Source: Castanea sativa (lineage: Eukaryota > Streptophyta > Magnoliopsida > Fagales > Fagaceae). From it: DNA of 64,000 nucleotides. This document shows, piece after piece, positions 45,860 through 57,225 of this stretch. The stretch covers positions 45,385,501 through 45,449,500 of the forward strand of contig NC_134021.1 of NCBI RefSeq assembly GCF_040712315.1. Reading direction: 5' to 3'. The position numbers were made by a program, and so were the translations under genes. How positions within the stretch are numbered: the first letter of the stretch is position 1; each line of letters begins with the position of its first letter. The notes under the pieces were generated by a model, which was given only the letters and a program-made list of their open reading frames with translations, did no database searches and was not told the DNA's origin.

Positions 45860-46885
45860 TATGTTGCACGGACATGGACACGGCGATACGGCAATTTTTG
45901 AAAAAGAAGGACTCGACACGGCATGAACACGGTAATTAAATAATTAATTAAATTTTATATTTAGGCATATTTTTTAATATTTTTAGATATAAAATTCGTT
46001 TATGTCTAAAATTTAAATTAAAACTACAAAATTAACACCCAAAGTAATACAACAATATACATATAATGTTTAGAGTACAAACCAAAAGTTTAAATAAACT
46101 ACATTCAACATCAAACTAGAAACATAAAAGTGATCGTGAGAGTGGGATGAAAAAAAAAAACATTATATTATATGGCACATAATATTAATGTAACAACATT
46201 ACATTATATGGCACATAATATTAATGTAACAACATTATATAATATATATCCCACTCTCACGGTCACACAGTGACCGTGAGAGTTGGATTAAAAAAAAAAT
46301 GCGTTATAAGTTAAATACTTAAATAAGCAACCCGTCCCATTCACCCAACCAAATGGCCAACAAATATTTGAAAGAAAAAAAAAAACAAAGAGAAGCTTAA
46401 GCCAAGAGGTCGGACCTGAGATGTCCACGCCGAGAGAGAGAGAGATCGGAAGGGACAGGGACGGAGCGACATCTATGGAGCTCGCCAATCGGCCCAATCT
46501 AGCTCCAGCGAGGGACAGAGGGCAGCGGCACAGCAGGCAGAGGTCAGAGGGAGGGTGGGTGAGAGCTTGAGAGGTGGGTTTCGGGCTAATGAGTTCTCAC
46601 TTCTCAGACTTTGTTTTAGGGTATATCATGAAATCAACGGTATTGATAAGTCCATCTGTCAAAATCTGTGATTTTCCTCCTTTTTTTTTCTTTTTTTTTT
46701 TTTCATTGCTAGCATGTCGGATGTGTCGAAGCCGCATCGGTGCCGTGTCGGAGACTTGTTGGAGAAGTGAAAAAAAAAAATAGACACTGCTCGGACATCG
46801 GAGTCCGGCGAATCGTACCAATTCCGGTGTCCGACACGTGTCGGACACGGACAGGTCGCCAAAAATGGCGTGTCCGTGCAACCTA
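45860..46885. mobile_element. Non-autonomous MULE, 1026 bp, 10-bp TSD
   Basis: Perfect 10-bp direct repeat GGCAGCTAGC at 45850-45859 and 46886-46895. Inverted ends TATGTTGCACGGACA and the complement of TGTCCGTGCAACCTA. Interior has a 38-bp direct repeat (TTATATGGCACATAATATTA at about 46168 and 46204) and inverted GTGATCGTGAGAGTG / CACTCTCACGGTCAC blocks. No transposase. Sits in a long RRP12-like intron. Confidence 0.88.
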
Positions 46886-47133
46886 GGCAGCTAGCCTTCC
46901 ACTATCAAGCCTTATTGTGAATCATGTCACAATCCATCAATAGTAGGTTAATGGAAGTGAACAGCCATTGTCTAATTAAGAGGTTTAAGCTACAAGCTTC
47001 TTGGCCTAAAAAAATTAAAGGATAGAACTGAGTGACACGTATAGGATAAAGATCTCATTATTCCCAGTTACAAGGTCAAGTCTAAAATTCAGTCAGAGCT
47101 TCAAAGATGTACGCTTAAGAAACTAACAAGCTT

Positions 47134-47140
<7 letters not shown>

Positions 47141-47168
<28 letters not shown>
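47141..47168. repeat. (GA)n microsatellite
   Basis: GA run just downstream (in gene sense) of the 47302-47237 exon; intronic. Confidence 0.9.
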
Positions 47169-47169
<1 letters not shown>

Positions 47170-47585
47170 CAACGGGCTAAACAAAAATGGGGTAAAGCAT
47201 TTACAACATCATACTTCTGGAAATAATAGCTTTTACCTCCTTTAATGTGAGTATAATCTCATTGAGAATAAGAAAAGCCTTTGTGTTCTCCTCCAACCTC
47301 ATCTGCACAGAGCATACAAAGATTTAACAAAAATTCAGCAAAAGAAATTGAACTGCCTTTTTAAAACTGTATAGAAAAGGTTGCTGCTTCACAAATAAGG
47401 CAAAAAAGTGTAGATGTCTGTAGGGAACCAACTAAACTACAAGTAATGTGCCAAATGAGTTCAAAGCATGTAATTATGAATGAGCCAGTTAAGCATAGGT
47501 CTTCACCCCCCCCCCCCCAAACACACACCCTAGACCATGATTAAAAACTAAGAGCATTGGTCCATGACATATGTTTGCAATACCT

Positions 47586-47653
47586 TTTTTTTAATAAGTA
47601 ATAAGATTTATTGATATCAAAAGAGAGACACCCAAGTACAAAGAAGTGTATAG
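47586..47653 (-). mobile_element. LINE 3'-end scrap at the breakpoint
   Basis: T run, then AATAAGTAATAAGATTTATT and CACCCAAGTACA, like the start of the LINE at 42689 (ATAAGTAATGG...CACCCAAGTATA). It stops abruptly where Tat gag sequence begins. Confidence 0.6.
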
Positions 47654-47669
47654 GTTCGCATCATGCAGA

Positions 47670-48734
47670 ATCTCAAGGATCACAACCCGAAGATTTTTTT
47701 GAGCGTCTTGGTGCCGGAAAGATCGAGAGGGAAGTGTTCATATCGTATATCCTGGCGCGAGTCATACACGTGGAGGAGGCAGTGCCACCCATGAGGATGA
47801 TGCCAAGGCCATGCAGAGGGAGATTGACCACCTCAAGAAGAAGCTAGGCCGTGTCAGACGAAGGCGGGCTTCACCCCCATCCAATCCTTCTTTAGGGGAT
47901 TCCCGGGGAAGCTGTTACAGTTCAAGGTCCAGGACTCCCCCTAGCGAAACCTTCTCTTGCGAAGGGGATGACCTACCAGGTCGTAAGCATAGGAAGCTTC
48001 CCTCCAGGGGCTTGGGGAATGATGCTATGAGCCGAGCGTTACACCAACTCTCCAAATCGCCCTTCTCACGCAGGATTGAGAAAGGAAGGCTCCCTAGATG
48101 ATTCACCCAGCCTACCTTCACCATTTATAATAGCCGGACAAACCCAGTGGAACATATGAGCCACTTTAATCAGAGGACGGTGGTGCATTCTCAGAACGAA
48201 ACCTTGATGTGCAAAGTCTTTACTTCTAGCCTGGGACCTGTTGCTATGAGATGGTTCAATAGACTAAAGTCGGGGTCTGTCAGTTCGTTCAGGGAACTTG
48301 CTAGGGCATTCGCGTCTCGGTTCATTACATGCAGTAGAGTTCCTCGACCGTTAGACTCGCTATTATCTATGGCCATGAGGGAGGGTGAGACATTGAAAGC
48401 ATACTCCGACAAGTTTTGGGAGATATTCAATGAGATAGATGGAGATTTTGACGAGGTGGCGATTAATACTTTTAAAGTGAGCCTTCCCACTGATCATGAT
48501 TTAAGGAAATCCCTGACCAAAAAGCCCGTACGAAGTGTACGTCGCCTCATGGACCGTATTGACGAGTACAAAAGGGTTGAGGAAGATCAACAACAGCGTA
48601 AGGGTAAGGTGAAAGTTATCCTGCAGGAGAGAAGGGATTTCAGGTCGGACAGATACCATAACAACAAGCCGAGGAGAGACTACTCTGGGCAATCTGGTCC
48701 AGCCACTCCTCAAGCAGTTAACACTGTAATCTGA
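47670..48734 (+). pseudogene. Tat gag
   Basis: 47811-48734 is one frame broken by TGA at 48099-48101. It has a basic stretch (HLKKKLGRVRRRRA), then the gag core (RWFNRLKSGSVSSFRELARA, FASRFITCSR, EGETLKAYSDKFWEIFNEID) and a basic tail. 47670-47810 is in another frame (PEDFFERLGAG), the N-terminal end being lost. The frame continues after a TGA (48732-48734) into the zinc/protease part. Confidence 0.85.
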
Positions 48735-48740
48735 GAACCA

Positions 48741-49652
48741 GTGCACCAACTGTTGGAGAAGGTCCGAAAGGAGCCCTACTTCAAGTGGCCCAGTAAGATG
48801 GTCGGGGATCCAATGAAGCGAAATCAGAACCTCTTTTGTCAATATCATCAGGATGTAGGTTATACTACCAAGAATTGTCAGACCCTCTGGAACCATCTGG
48901 AGCAGCTTGTTAGCGAGGGAAAATTGAAGCAAGACTTGTATCAACCAAACGGGCAAGACAGTCAGTCAGGTTCAAATAATCAGAAGAACAACTTATCTCA
49001 GCCGCCCTTGGGAACGATTAATGTCATCTTCGCTGCACCTGGCAGGACCGGTTCCTGTCCTACCAGGGTGATGGAGATGTCACACTCCCAGGCCGAGGAG
49101 TCAGGCTCGAAGCCGAAGAGAATTAGAAGGAATGTGCCTATCTTGGGATTCTCTGAGGAGGATAAGGTTAGGACCATCCAACCCCATGATGATGCCCTAG
49201 TGGTCACTTTGAGGATAGGGAATTACGATGTCAAAAGGGTGATGATCGATCAAGGCAACGGCGCGGATATTATGTACCCTGACTTATTCAAGGGGCTAAG
49301 GTTAAAACTAGAGGATCTCACTCCTTATGACTCGCCATTGATAAGTTTTGAAGGGAAGGCTGTCATTCCGAAGGAACAGATTCGATTGCTTGTACAGTCG
49401 GGCTCGAAAACAATCGAGGTGGATTTTATTGTGGTTGACGCATATTCCCAATACACGGCCATCCTTGCCAGGCCTTGGCTGCATGCTTTGGGTGTCATCT
49501 CCTCAACTTTACATGTTAAAGTAAAATTCCCTTCGGGGCGATTCATCGAAGAAATTCTTGGCAGCCAATCAGTGGCAAGACAATGCATATCGGCTGCAAT
49601 ACTGCATCAAGCCAAATCAGAGTCCTCGACCTCGGCTATGAAGGACTTATAG
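48741..49652 (+). pseudogene. Tat zinc knuckle and aspartic protease
   Basis: CQYHQDVGYTTKNC (about 48837-48880) is the Tat-type zinc motif. VMIDQGNGADIMYPDLFKGL (about 49240-49300) is the protease site, with D-x-G as the catalytic box, followed by SQYTAILARPWLHALG. It is in the same frame as gag; ends in TAG at 49650. Confidence 0.82.
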
Positions 49653-49682
49653 CAATTAATAACTCTGGATGCGCCCGATGCG

Positions 49683-50664
49683 GTGACAGCAGAGAAAGCC
49701 ATGTGTGAAGATTTGGAGAGGTTTCTAATAGCTGACGACCCCGAAAGGTTCTTTCAAGTTGGGATACGATTACCACACCAAGAGAAGATGGAATTAGTCA
49801 AGTTTTTGAAAGACAATATTGATGTCTTTGCCTGGGATCCCTATGAGGCCCTAGGGGTTGACCCAAGCTTCATTTGCCATCATTTGAACATCAACCATGC
49901 CGTTGTTCCTAGGAGGCAACCACCTCGGCGTTCCTCCAAAGAGCATTCAGAGGCTGTCAAAGAAGAGGTGCTTAAGCTCAAAAGGGCTGGTGCTATTAAA
50001 GAAGTTTTCTACCCAGAGTGGTTGGTGCACACAATTGTGGTGAAAAAGAAGAGCAAAAAGTGGAGAGTATGCATGGACTTTACAGACCTAAACAAAGCCT
50101 GCCCAAAAGGACTCGTTCCCGATGCCACGCATCGATTAGCTTGTGGATGCTACGGTCGGGCATCCTCGGATGAGCTTTTTAGATGCTTTCCAGGGTTATC
50201 ACCAAATACCATTGGCGTTGGGTGATCAGGAGAAGACTGCTTTCATTACTCCAACAGGGAACTATCACTATAAAGTGATGTCATTCGAGTTGAAAAATGT
50301 CGGGGCTACTTACCAAAGGATGATGACTAGAATGTTTGAATCACAACTTGGAAAGACCATTGAGGTATATGTGGATGATATGGTAGTAAAGAGTAAGGTA
50401 GTGCCTATGCATGTAAAAAATCTCGATGACACCTTTCAAATACTTAGGAAGTGCAAGCTGCGTGTTAACGCCTCAAAGTGTTCTTTTGGGGTGGGTTCCG
50501 GAATGTTTTTGGGCTACATGGTAACTCATAGAGGAATAAAGGTGAATCCAGCACAGGTTAGAGCCATTCAGGGCTTGCAACCACCTCGGAATCCAAAGGA
50601 AGTTCATAAATTGACCGGGATGATGGCTGCTCTCAGCAAATTTATCTCTCGGTCAACTGACTAG
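49683..50664 (+). pseudogene. Tat reverse transcriptase
   Basis: Starts in the gag frame (FAWDPYEALGVDPSFICHHL, KKWRVCMDFTDLNKACPK). A +1 slip near 50111 moves the frame, and a TAG follows near 50134. It continues MSFLDAFQGYHQIPLA, YVDDMVVKSK (catalytic YxDD) and CSFGVGSGMFLGYMVT. Confidence 0.87.
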
Positions 50665-50772
50665 TGTAGACCTTTTTTCCAACTATTAAATAAATGGAAA
50701 AGATTCCAATGGTCCGAGGAGTGTGCTTTAGCTTTCCAACAGCTTAAGGAATATCTTTCCTGACCGCCCATT

Positions 50773-51072
50773 ATGTCTCGTCCAGAGGTCGATGAAATTT
50801 TGCTTGCATACCTAGCCGTGGCCGTCTATGCAGTCAGCCTAGTTCTTATAAGGGACGACGGCAGGGTACAAAGACCGGTCTATTATGTCAGCAAATCCTT
50901 GAATGAAGCTGAGGTGCGTTATTTACCTTTAAATAAGGCAATTCTGGCTATAGTCCATGCCACACAGAAGCTTCCTCACTATTCCCAGTCCCACACCGTT
51001 GTGGTTTTGACCCAACTGCCTTTCAAGTCAGTGTTACGGAGTGCCGACTACTCGGGAAGGGTAGCCAAGTGA
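50773..51072 (+). pseudogene. Tat first RNase H
   Basis: VQRPVYYVSKSLNEAEVRYL and LNKAILAIVHATQKLPHY mark the gypsy RNase H next to RT. A TGA precedes it (50761-50763) and another ends it. Confidence 0.82.
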
Positions 51073-51120
51073 GGAACTATTCTGAGAGCTTTTGATATTA
51101 AATACATACCACGCACCTCG

Positions 51121-51732
51121 GTGAAGGGCCAGGTTTTCGCGGATTTGGTGGCAGAGTTCGCTGAACCATCGTTAGAAGAAACTGCGAAGGAATCACACAT
51201 GGATGAAAAATCAGTTGGCATGATCACGAGCAAAGGACCTCCGATTTGGAAAGTGTATGTTGATGGGGCAGCCAACCAGAGGAGGTCTGGTGCTGGGCTT
51301 GTTTTGGTATCCCCTGAGGGAATTGTCTTTGAAAAATCATTGAGATTAGCGTTCTCGGCTACTAATAACGAGGCCGAGTACGAAGCGGTCTTGGTTGGTA
51401 TGAGTATGGTACGTAGAATGGGGGGAAAGAAAGTTCATATGTTCTCGGACTCTCAGTTAGTTGTGGGTCAAGTGACAGGGACCATGGAGGCCAAAGATCC
51501 AAGAATGCAAGAATACTTGACCCACGTCAAGTGTTTACAATCCGAGTTTGATTCCTTCATCCTTTCGCACATTTCTAGAAGTGGAAACACACATGCGAAC
51601 TCATTGGCTACTTTGGCGACATCCTCGGCTCAATGTTTGCCTAGGATTATCCTCATCGAAGACTTGCTAGAACCAGCTCTAACTACTGCAAGTGCCATCC
51701 ATATCCATCCGATAAGGCCTGGACCTAGCTAG
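51121..51732 (+). pseudogene. Tat second (archaeal-type) RNase H
   Basis: KVYVDGAANQRRSGAGLVLV carries the first catalytic Asp, ATNNEAEYEAVLVGM the Glu, and VHMFSDSQLVVGQV the next Asp; then SGNTHANSLATLATS. Open for 203 codons, the best-preserved part of the element. Confidence 0.88.
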
Positions 51733-51741
51733 ATTGACTCT

Positions 51742-52970
51742 GTGGTCTCTTTTCTAAAAAGCGATATTCTTCCCGAGGATAAGTCTGAAGCAGATAAGAT
51801 TCATCGAAAGGCGTCTCGTTTCTGGTTGTCCAAAGATCATATTTTGTATAAATGCTCCTTTTCCGAACCATACTTGCTATGTGTACATCCTGAGGCAACG
51901 AAGACATTTTTGGAGGAATTGCATGAGGGAATTTGCAGAAGCCATACTGGGGGGAAGTTCCTTAGCCTATAGGGCTCTGACTTAGGGATATTGGTGGCCC
52001 AATATGCAAAGGGAATCTCAAGACTACGCGAGAAAGTGTGACCAATGCCAAAGGTTCGCTCCCAACATTCATCAGCCTAGGGGAGTCCTTAATCCTTTGT
52101 CCAGTCCTTGGCCATTCGCTCAATGGGGGTTTAATATAGTTGAGCCTTTTCCGAGGGCTGTGGGAAACAAAAGATAGCTACTCGTCGAAACTAATTACTT
52201 CACCAAATGGGTCGAAGCTGAGCCTTTATCAAATATTAGGGATATCGACTCCAAGAAGTTTATCTAGAAGAATATTATCACTAGATTTGGGGTACCTCAC
52301 ACACTTATTTCAGATAATGGCGTCCAATTTGATAGTAGAGCTTTCAGGAAATATTGTAGTGACATGGGCATCACAAACAGATACTCCACCCCAACTTATC
52401 CTCAGGGAAATGGGCAGGCCGAGGCCATTAACAAAGTCATAGTCGGTGGACTCAAGAAGAGGCTGGATGATGCGAAGGGTAGATGGGTAGAGGAGCTACC
52501 ACATGTTTTATGGACGTATCGGACTACGCCGCGCAAATCCACTAGAGCAACACCATTCTCTATGACCTATAAGGCCGAGGCGGTGATACCTTTAAAATCT
52601 GGTTTCCCCACGCTAAGGACGAGTTCTTTTAGCCCGAAAAATAACGATGGTCTCTTGGAGAAAAGCCTGGATCTGTTTAAGGAGCGGCGAGAGGCCGCTA
52701 TGGTTCAAATGGCTTATTATTAGCAGAAGCTTAAACGAGGGTATGGTGCCCATGTGAAGCTAAGGCCACTAGCGCCTAGGGATCTGGTGTTGAGGAAAGT
52801 TGTGGGTACTGCCAAAAACCCAGCATGGGGAAAGCTATCACCAAATTGGGAAGGACCCTATCGGATCATCTCTGTAGCGGGCATAGGATCATATTGATTA
52901 GCTAATCTAGATGAAAAAATTGTACAACGCCCCTGGAATGTAAACAACCTACGAAGGTATTATTATTAAT
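51742..52970 (+). pseudogene. Tat integrase
   Basis: Zinc region in pieces (HEGICRSHTGG near 51925, CDQCQRFAPNIHQPRG near 52036). Core spread over three frames: YFTKWVEAEPL-like at 52190, DNGVQFDSRAFRKYC at 52316, TPTYPQGNGQAEAINKVI at 52388, and VLWTYRTTPRKSTRATPFSM. C-terminal part to PWNVNNLRRYYY then a stop near 52968. At least two frameshifts and several stops. Confidence 0.83.
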
Positions 52971-53035
52971 AAAAAGTACTTTTTTCGCTCGTTGTTCAAA
53001 TTATCAATGTGTACTTAGGTTTATCTCTTAAAATT

Positions 53036-53760
53036 TCTAAGTATCAAACAGAAACTTGGACATGCATGGTCCTCGGACCACATGTCTTGTGGAATTTGAT
53101 ATCTTATAAAGTGTCAAAACAGAAACTTGGTCATGCATGGTCCTCTGACCACATGCCTTGTGGAAATTAATATCTTATCAAGTGTTAAACAGAAACTTGG
53201 TCATGCATGGTCCTCGAACCACATGCCTTGTGAAAATTGATATCTTATCAAGTGTCAAACAGAAACTTGGTCATGCATGGTCCTCAGACCACATATCTTG
53301 TGAAAATTAATATCTTATCATTTGTCAAACAGAACCTTAGTTATCTCGAGTCCACAAACCTTCTACTTTGGAGAAATTAACATTTCAAGTTACAATTTCT
53401 AAGTATTAAACAGAAACTTGGACATGCATGGTCCTCGGACCACATGCCTTGTGGAAATTGATATCTTATCAAGTGTCAAATAGAAACTTAGACATGCATG
53501 GTCCTCGAACCACATGCCTTGTGAAAATTGATGTCTTATTATGTGTTAAACAGAACCTTAGTTATGTCGGGTCCACAGACCTTCTACTTTGGGGAAATTA
53601 ACCTTTCAAGTTACAATTTCTAAGTATTAGATAAAAACTTGGACATGCATGGTCCTCGGACCACATGCCTTGTAAAAATTGACATCCTACTTGTTGTAGA
53701 AAGGAAGTTTAGTTATGTCGGGTCTTTGAACCCTCTACTTTGAGAACATTAGCAAAAACC
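53036..53760. repeat. Tandem repeats (about 70 bp) in the Tat spacer
   Basis: CATGCATGGTCCTC recurs near 53061, 53132, 53202, 53272, 53423, 53493 and 53643, mostly 70 bp apart. Units are interleaved with a second type (GTTATGTCGGGTCCACAGAC), giving a loose higher-order pattern of about 220 bp. It lies between integrase and the antisense ORF. Confidence 0.9.
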
Positions 53761-54130
53761 ATATCACATTAGTGTTGAGGAGTTGATGAAACACTTGGAT
53801 TTCTTTATGCCCCAAATTAAATTCTAAGTTAAGTTTTTGATTGTATATTGTTGTGTCACATATGTTATGCTCTTGAGGCATGATTTGCAAAGTATAAGCT
53901 AAGTATGTATACTTCTATTTAAAGTCATGACAAATTGAAATATTGCAAGTGGTGTTAATTGTTTCATTCATTCATTTTTGTGCTGATGAGCATTTTTATA
54001 CTAAAAAATTGGAAGTCAAATGAACATCAAACCAAGTAGTTTGTCATTAATTTCTATCAATGTACATTCAAAGCAAAAATTTTAAAAATTTGTTACATGA
54101 CAAAAAGAGAAGTCCGAACTAACCTAGACC

Positions 54131-56883
54131 TTAAGCCTTAGAAGGGGGGCTCTGCTCGGAAGTGCTGTCAGCCTCTGTGCGTTTCAGCTCTATTTTGAAT
54201 GAGGACTGAGCTTGTTTTCCCTTATCTATTGCCACCAGTGGAGGGACATTGGGCTCGACGCTTTGGCTCGTAGTCTTCTTGGCCCTATCACCCTGTTCCT
54301 TCTCTTTGTTGGAACTCTTAGGTTCTGTAGGAGTTGGAATGGACTCTGGGATCATAGGAGGGAGCATGGAAGATGCTGTCTTAGGGGCAGGGGCGACAGG
54401 AGGAAGTTCTTCTATCACCTGGATGTCTAGGGGAAGCTAGATGTTTTCGGGCTTCCTCAACTCAGAAGTTGAGGGAATCCCTGCCACATTTAAGGCTTCC
54501 TCCTACACTTGTTGACAATACTCTCGGCACAGCCCGGTGAACTCCTCAGTTAGCTGGTTTTCTGTCGCCACTACCCGTTCCTTGTAAGCGACCTTCTTCG
54601 CGGCCTCCATGGAGTCCTTGAAGGTACGAGCCTCGTCCTTTATCCTAGCAAGCTCCTTCTTCAGGTCGGAGTTTTCCTGTTGAGTTTTAGATAAGTCTTC
54701 ATCCTTTTAACGAAGAAGCTTGCGTTGCCCCTCCACTTGGGTCCTCATTGTCTTCAGGCTAGCCTCGACGTCGTCATTTTCCCTCTTTAGCTCTACCAGC
54801 TGTGTGGTTAGCTTCTCGTTCTATGCAAGAGTTTGGCCTAAGGACTTCTCGGTCTCTTGCCTAAGCTCCAGTTCAAGTCTAGCCTTCTTCCGAGAATCTT
54901 CCACCCACTTCTCAGCAGCAAAGACTTCCTAGATGGCCTGTGGTGAAATATCAAAATGGATGCACCATTAGTAACGCAAGTCTCAAGTACATAAGAATGT
55001 TTCTTACGATAAGGAGTAATGAAAGAATAAGGTGAGGATAAGACTTAGATACTCACAAGGGCCAAGTCCCTTTTTAGTGAAAGGAACAGATGCGGCTGGT
55101 TCATCTTTTCCAGGGCGTCCATGTCCTTGGGCAGAAGAAGGGGACATTCCAAGGCGTCGGCCAGGTGGAGAGCATGGCCTTGCTGGAATGCCTTGATACT
55201 AGACTAGCAGGAGATTGGTGCCCCGTCCAGTTTAAGCTTGGGAGACTAGTTAGCCGGTACACGGCGTACCTCGGCAAAGTCCCTATTCTCCCCACTTTCT
55301 ACTAAAGAGGCACGTCCCTTGCCTTTGCTAGGTTTTTGTTGTAGTTGTTGTTGTTGTTGTTATTGTTGTTGCTTCAGCTTCTTCTGCCTCTTCGCATCTG
55401 CCTCCTCGGCCTCACTCTTCCTCTTCTTCTTAGGCTCCGGAACGGGAGGTTTAGGATCGGAGGGAGGAGGGGGTGGTGACAAGGACGGAGGGACCTGCGA
55501 CCCACACGTTCCCTTTTTAAAGACTCTCGCGCCCCTCTTATGCATTAGCTGCCATAAAGCATCCATATCTTTTTTTTCGGAGCTGGAATCAGGCTGTGCA
55601 ATCACCAGACCTTGTATGCCCGAAGTTTCGGCGGGCGTGCGTTCCTCGTCCGAGAGGATGACGAGCTGCTCCTCTCTGGCTCTCTCGGCTTCCACGAGTT
55701 GAAATTGGTCTATCTCCTCGTCCAATGATTGTTACGAGGACGCTTGCTCTTCTCGAATGGCAGTTGTCTGGGAGTGTGCCGAGAGGGGAATCGTTGCGAT
55801 AGGGCGAGTATACAAGATGATGGAGGGGTTGTCTAGGAGTTCATGGTTGGAAAGGAAGCTGGGTCGTGCCACATCTATCCTTCTGCGTCATTTGTCTCCC
55901 GCAATGATCGCGTTGTCGATTTCTTGGAAGTCCACTGATATAGAGTCGTATCCTAGTATCAGGTAGGCAGCTCTCACTTGTAGGTCTTCATTCACGAAGA
56001 CTTCGGAGCGAAGGACACGGTTCAAGTCAGCAACGTTGCAGAGGCTGAGATGTAGGTGTACGTGTTGTTTATCTGTGAGAAGAAACATCCGAGAAAACAA
56101 GCATGGTCAGACTAGTGATAAACATCAAGACAAAAAGGAATAATGTGCAATAAAGATTAAAAACGGTAAAGGCAACGGGATTGAATCATGGGTTAGGAAA
56201 TCTAACTCCTAAAGAGTCACACCTGGCTTTCCCCATTCGACTAAGCAATGAGGACCGTTAGACCAGTTGCCTGAGGCGATGAGATAGTCGTCTTTCATGC
56301 CTTTGTTGGATTTGGGAAGACAGGAAATTAGCCTAATAATGCTAGATCTGGATTTAATGTAATATCCTATATTTTTGAATTTACAGCACTCGTACATATA
56401 GACAACATCGTGCCATGTGAGGTTCAGACCCATTTGCTCTTTCAGAGCATCAACACAACCTAAAACTCTAAACATGTTTGGTGTGCATTGGTCTAGGCAT
56501 AACCTATGGTTGTGAAGGTATTCACTGGTCACGTTTTTCATAGAGAGAGTCATCCCACCTTCTATGAAGGTGATCATGGGAATGAGAACTTCTCCCTCTC
56601 TTCTAGCGTTACCTACGGCTTCTACTGGGCAATATCTTAAGCCTACGTCATCAGGAATCTGGTATTTAGCCCTAAAACCCTCCATACCGGCGTCGATATC
56701 AACTAGACACTTAAATCTACCCATTTTGTGAGAGTGAAAATGAAAGTTAAAAGAAGGAAAGGAGTTTAAATGGTGGCCGAGGACAGAAGCCAAGAAGGAA
56801 TGAATAAAGAAAAGTGAAAACTTACGGGAGTTGGCTATGCGATTCTTCACGAGCTTCTGGAGAGAAAAGGTAATGATTGACAC
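54131..56883 (-). pseudogene. Tat antisense ORF (coiled-coil protein), broken
   Basis: Read on the minus strand from 56883: an N-terminal domain (56883 to about 56220: RFKCLVDIDAGMEGFRAKYQ, VGLRYCPVEAVGN, LISCLPKSNKGMKDDYLIA) with a donor-like CAG/gtgtga. Then a block from about 56063 (NVADLNRVLRSEVFVNEDLQ, LILGYDSISVDFQEIDNAI), a Pro-rich and basic region (55725-55360), a heptad-rich coiled coil (about 54930-54510, e.g. ENSDLKKELARIKDEARTFK) and a Pro/Ser/Thr tail (54418-54131). Such opposite-strand ORFs accompany Tat elements; the N-terminal part resembles plant 'putative gypsy type transposon' domains. Function unknown. At least five in-frame stops, all TAG or TAA, lie in the coiled-coil part. 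Confidence 0.75.
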
Positions 56884-57189
56884 TTAGATGCGATTGATTT
56901 CTGAAAGAATGAATGAAGGTACGGGTTTCTAGGCATTTTGACGTGCGGGAGGCGACCTCGAAATTAAAATTCTCTCGCTCAAATTTTCAAAGCCAATCTG
57001 AGCCGTTGGATGCGCATCCCACCATTAAATGTGGAGAACAAGATGTAACTTGCGGTCATAAATGCGCGCGTTCCAGATTTCGAAGCGTCAAAGGCATTTT
57101 CAGGGAACGAAAGGACCCATACACGTGTGGTGGTTTACAAAGTGTGTGAAAGGTATGCTAATCAGTTCAAAACTGTATTTCTCTCCTCG

Positions 57190-57222
57190 GATGTGAGGGG
57201 GAAAAAAAAAGTTTTAAGGGGC
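57190..57222 (+). promoter_or_regulatory. Polypurine tract before the 3' LTR
   Basis: GATGTGAGGGGGAAAAAAAA and AAGGGG just upstream of the LTR start at 57226, the expected plus-strand priming site. Confidence 0.65.
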
Positions 57223-57225
57223 TAT

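Larger units (their letters stand above)
42073..47302 (-). pseudogene. RRP12-like ARM-repeat protein, 3' part only (seven exons)
   Basis: RRP12 proteins are HEAT/ARM-repeat factors of the nucleolus needed for export and maturation of pre-ribosomal subunits. Minus-strand exons by splice signals: 47302-47237, 45196-45086, 44951-44790, 44706-44578, 44467-44366, 42644-42553 and 42457-42073; phases join without a stop. Diagnostic words: RLEENTKAFLILNEIILTLK, GYLSGSSPHIKSGAVSALSV, LPWSSVSRHHFRSK, IIIRKCGSAVVESVTPEKY. The basic tail has KRKRE and SIKGRLEGRQKK (nuclear-type). The intron after 44578 starts with GC instead of GT, a tolerated rare donor. About 348 codons are present against roughly a thousand in the family; all 5' exons are missing, since upstream lies a LINE end and then a Tat element. 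It may be a dead 3' fragment, or the 5' part may lie elsewhere. Confidence 0.8.

Noticed and set aside
47915..49588. Minus-strand open frames opposite Tat gag and protease
   Set aside because: Shadows of the plus-strand gag-pol frame, which carries all recognisable motifs.
55319..55702. Plus-strand frame rich in Cys and Phe
   Set aside because: Shadow of the Gln/Lys-rich minus-strand antisense ORF of the Tat element.
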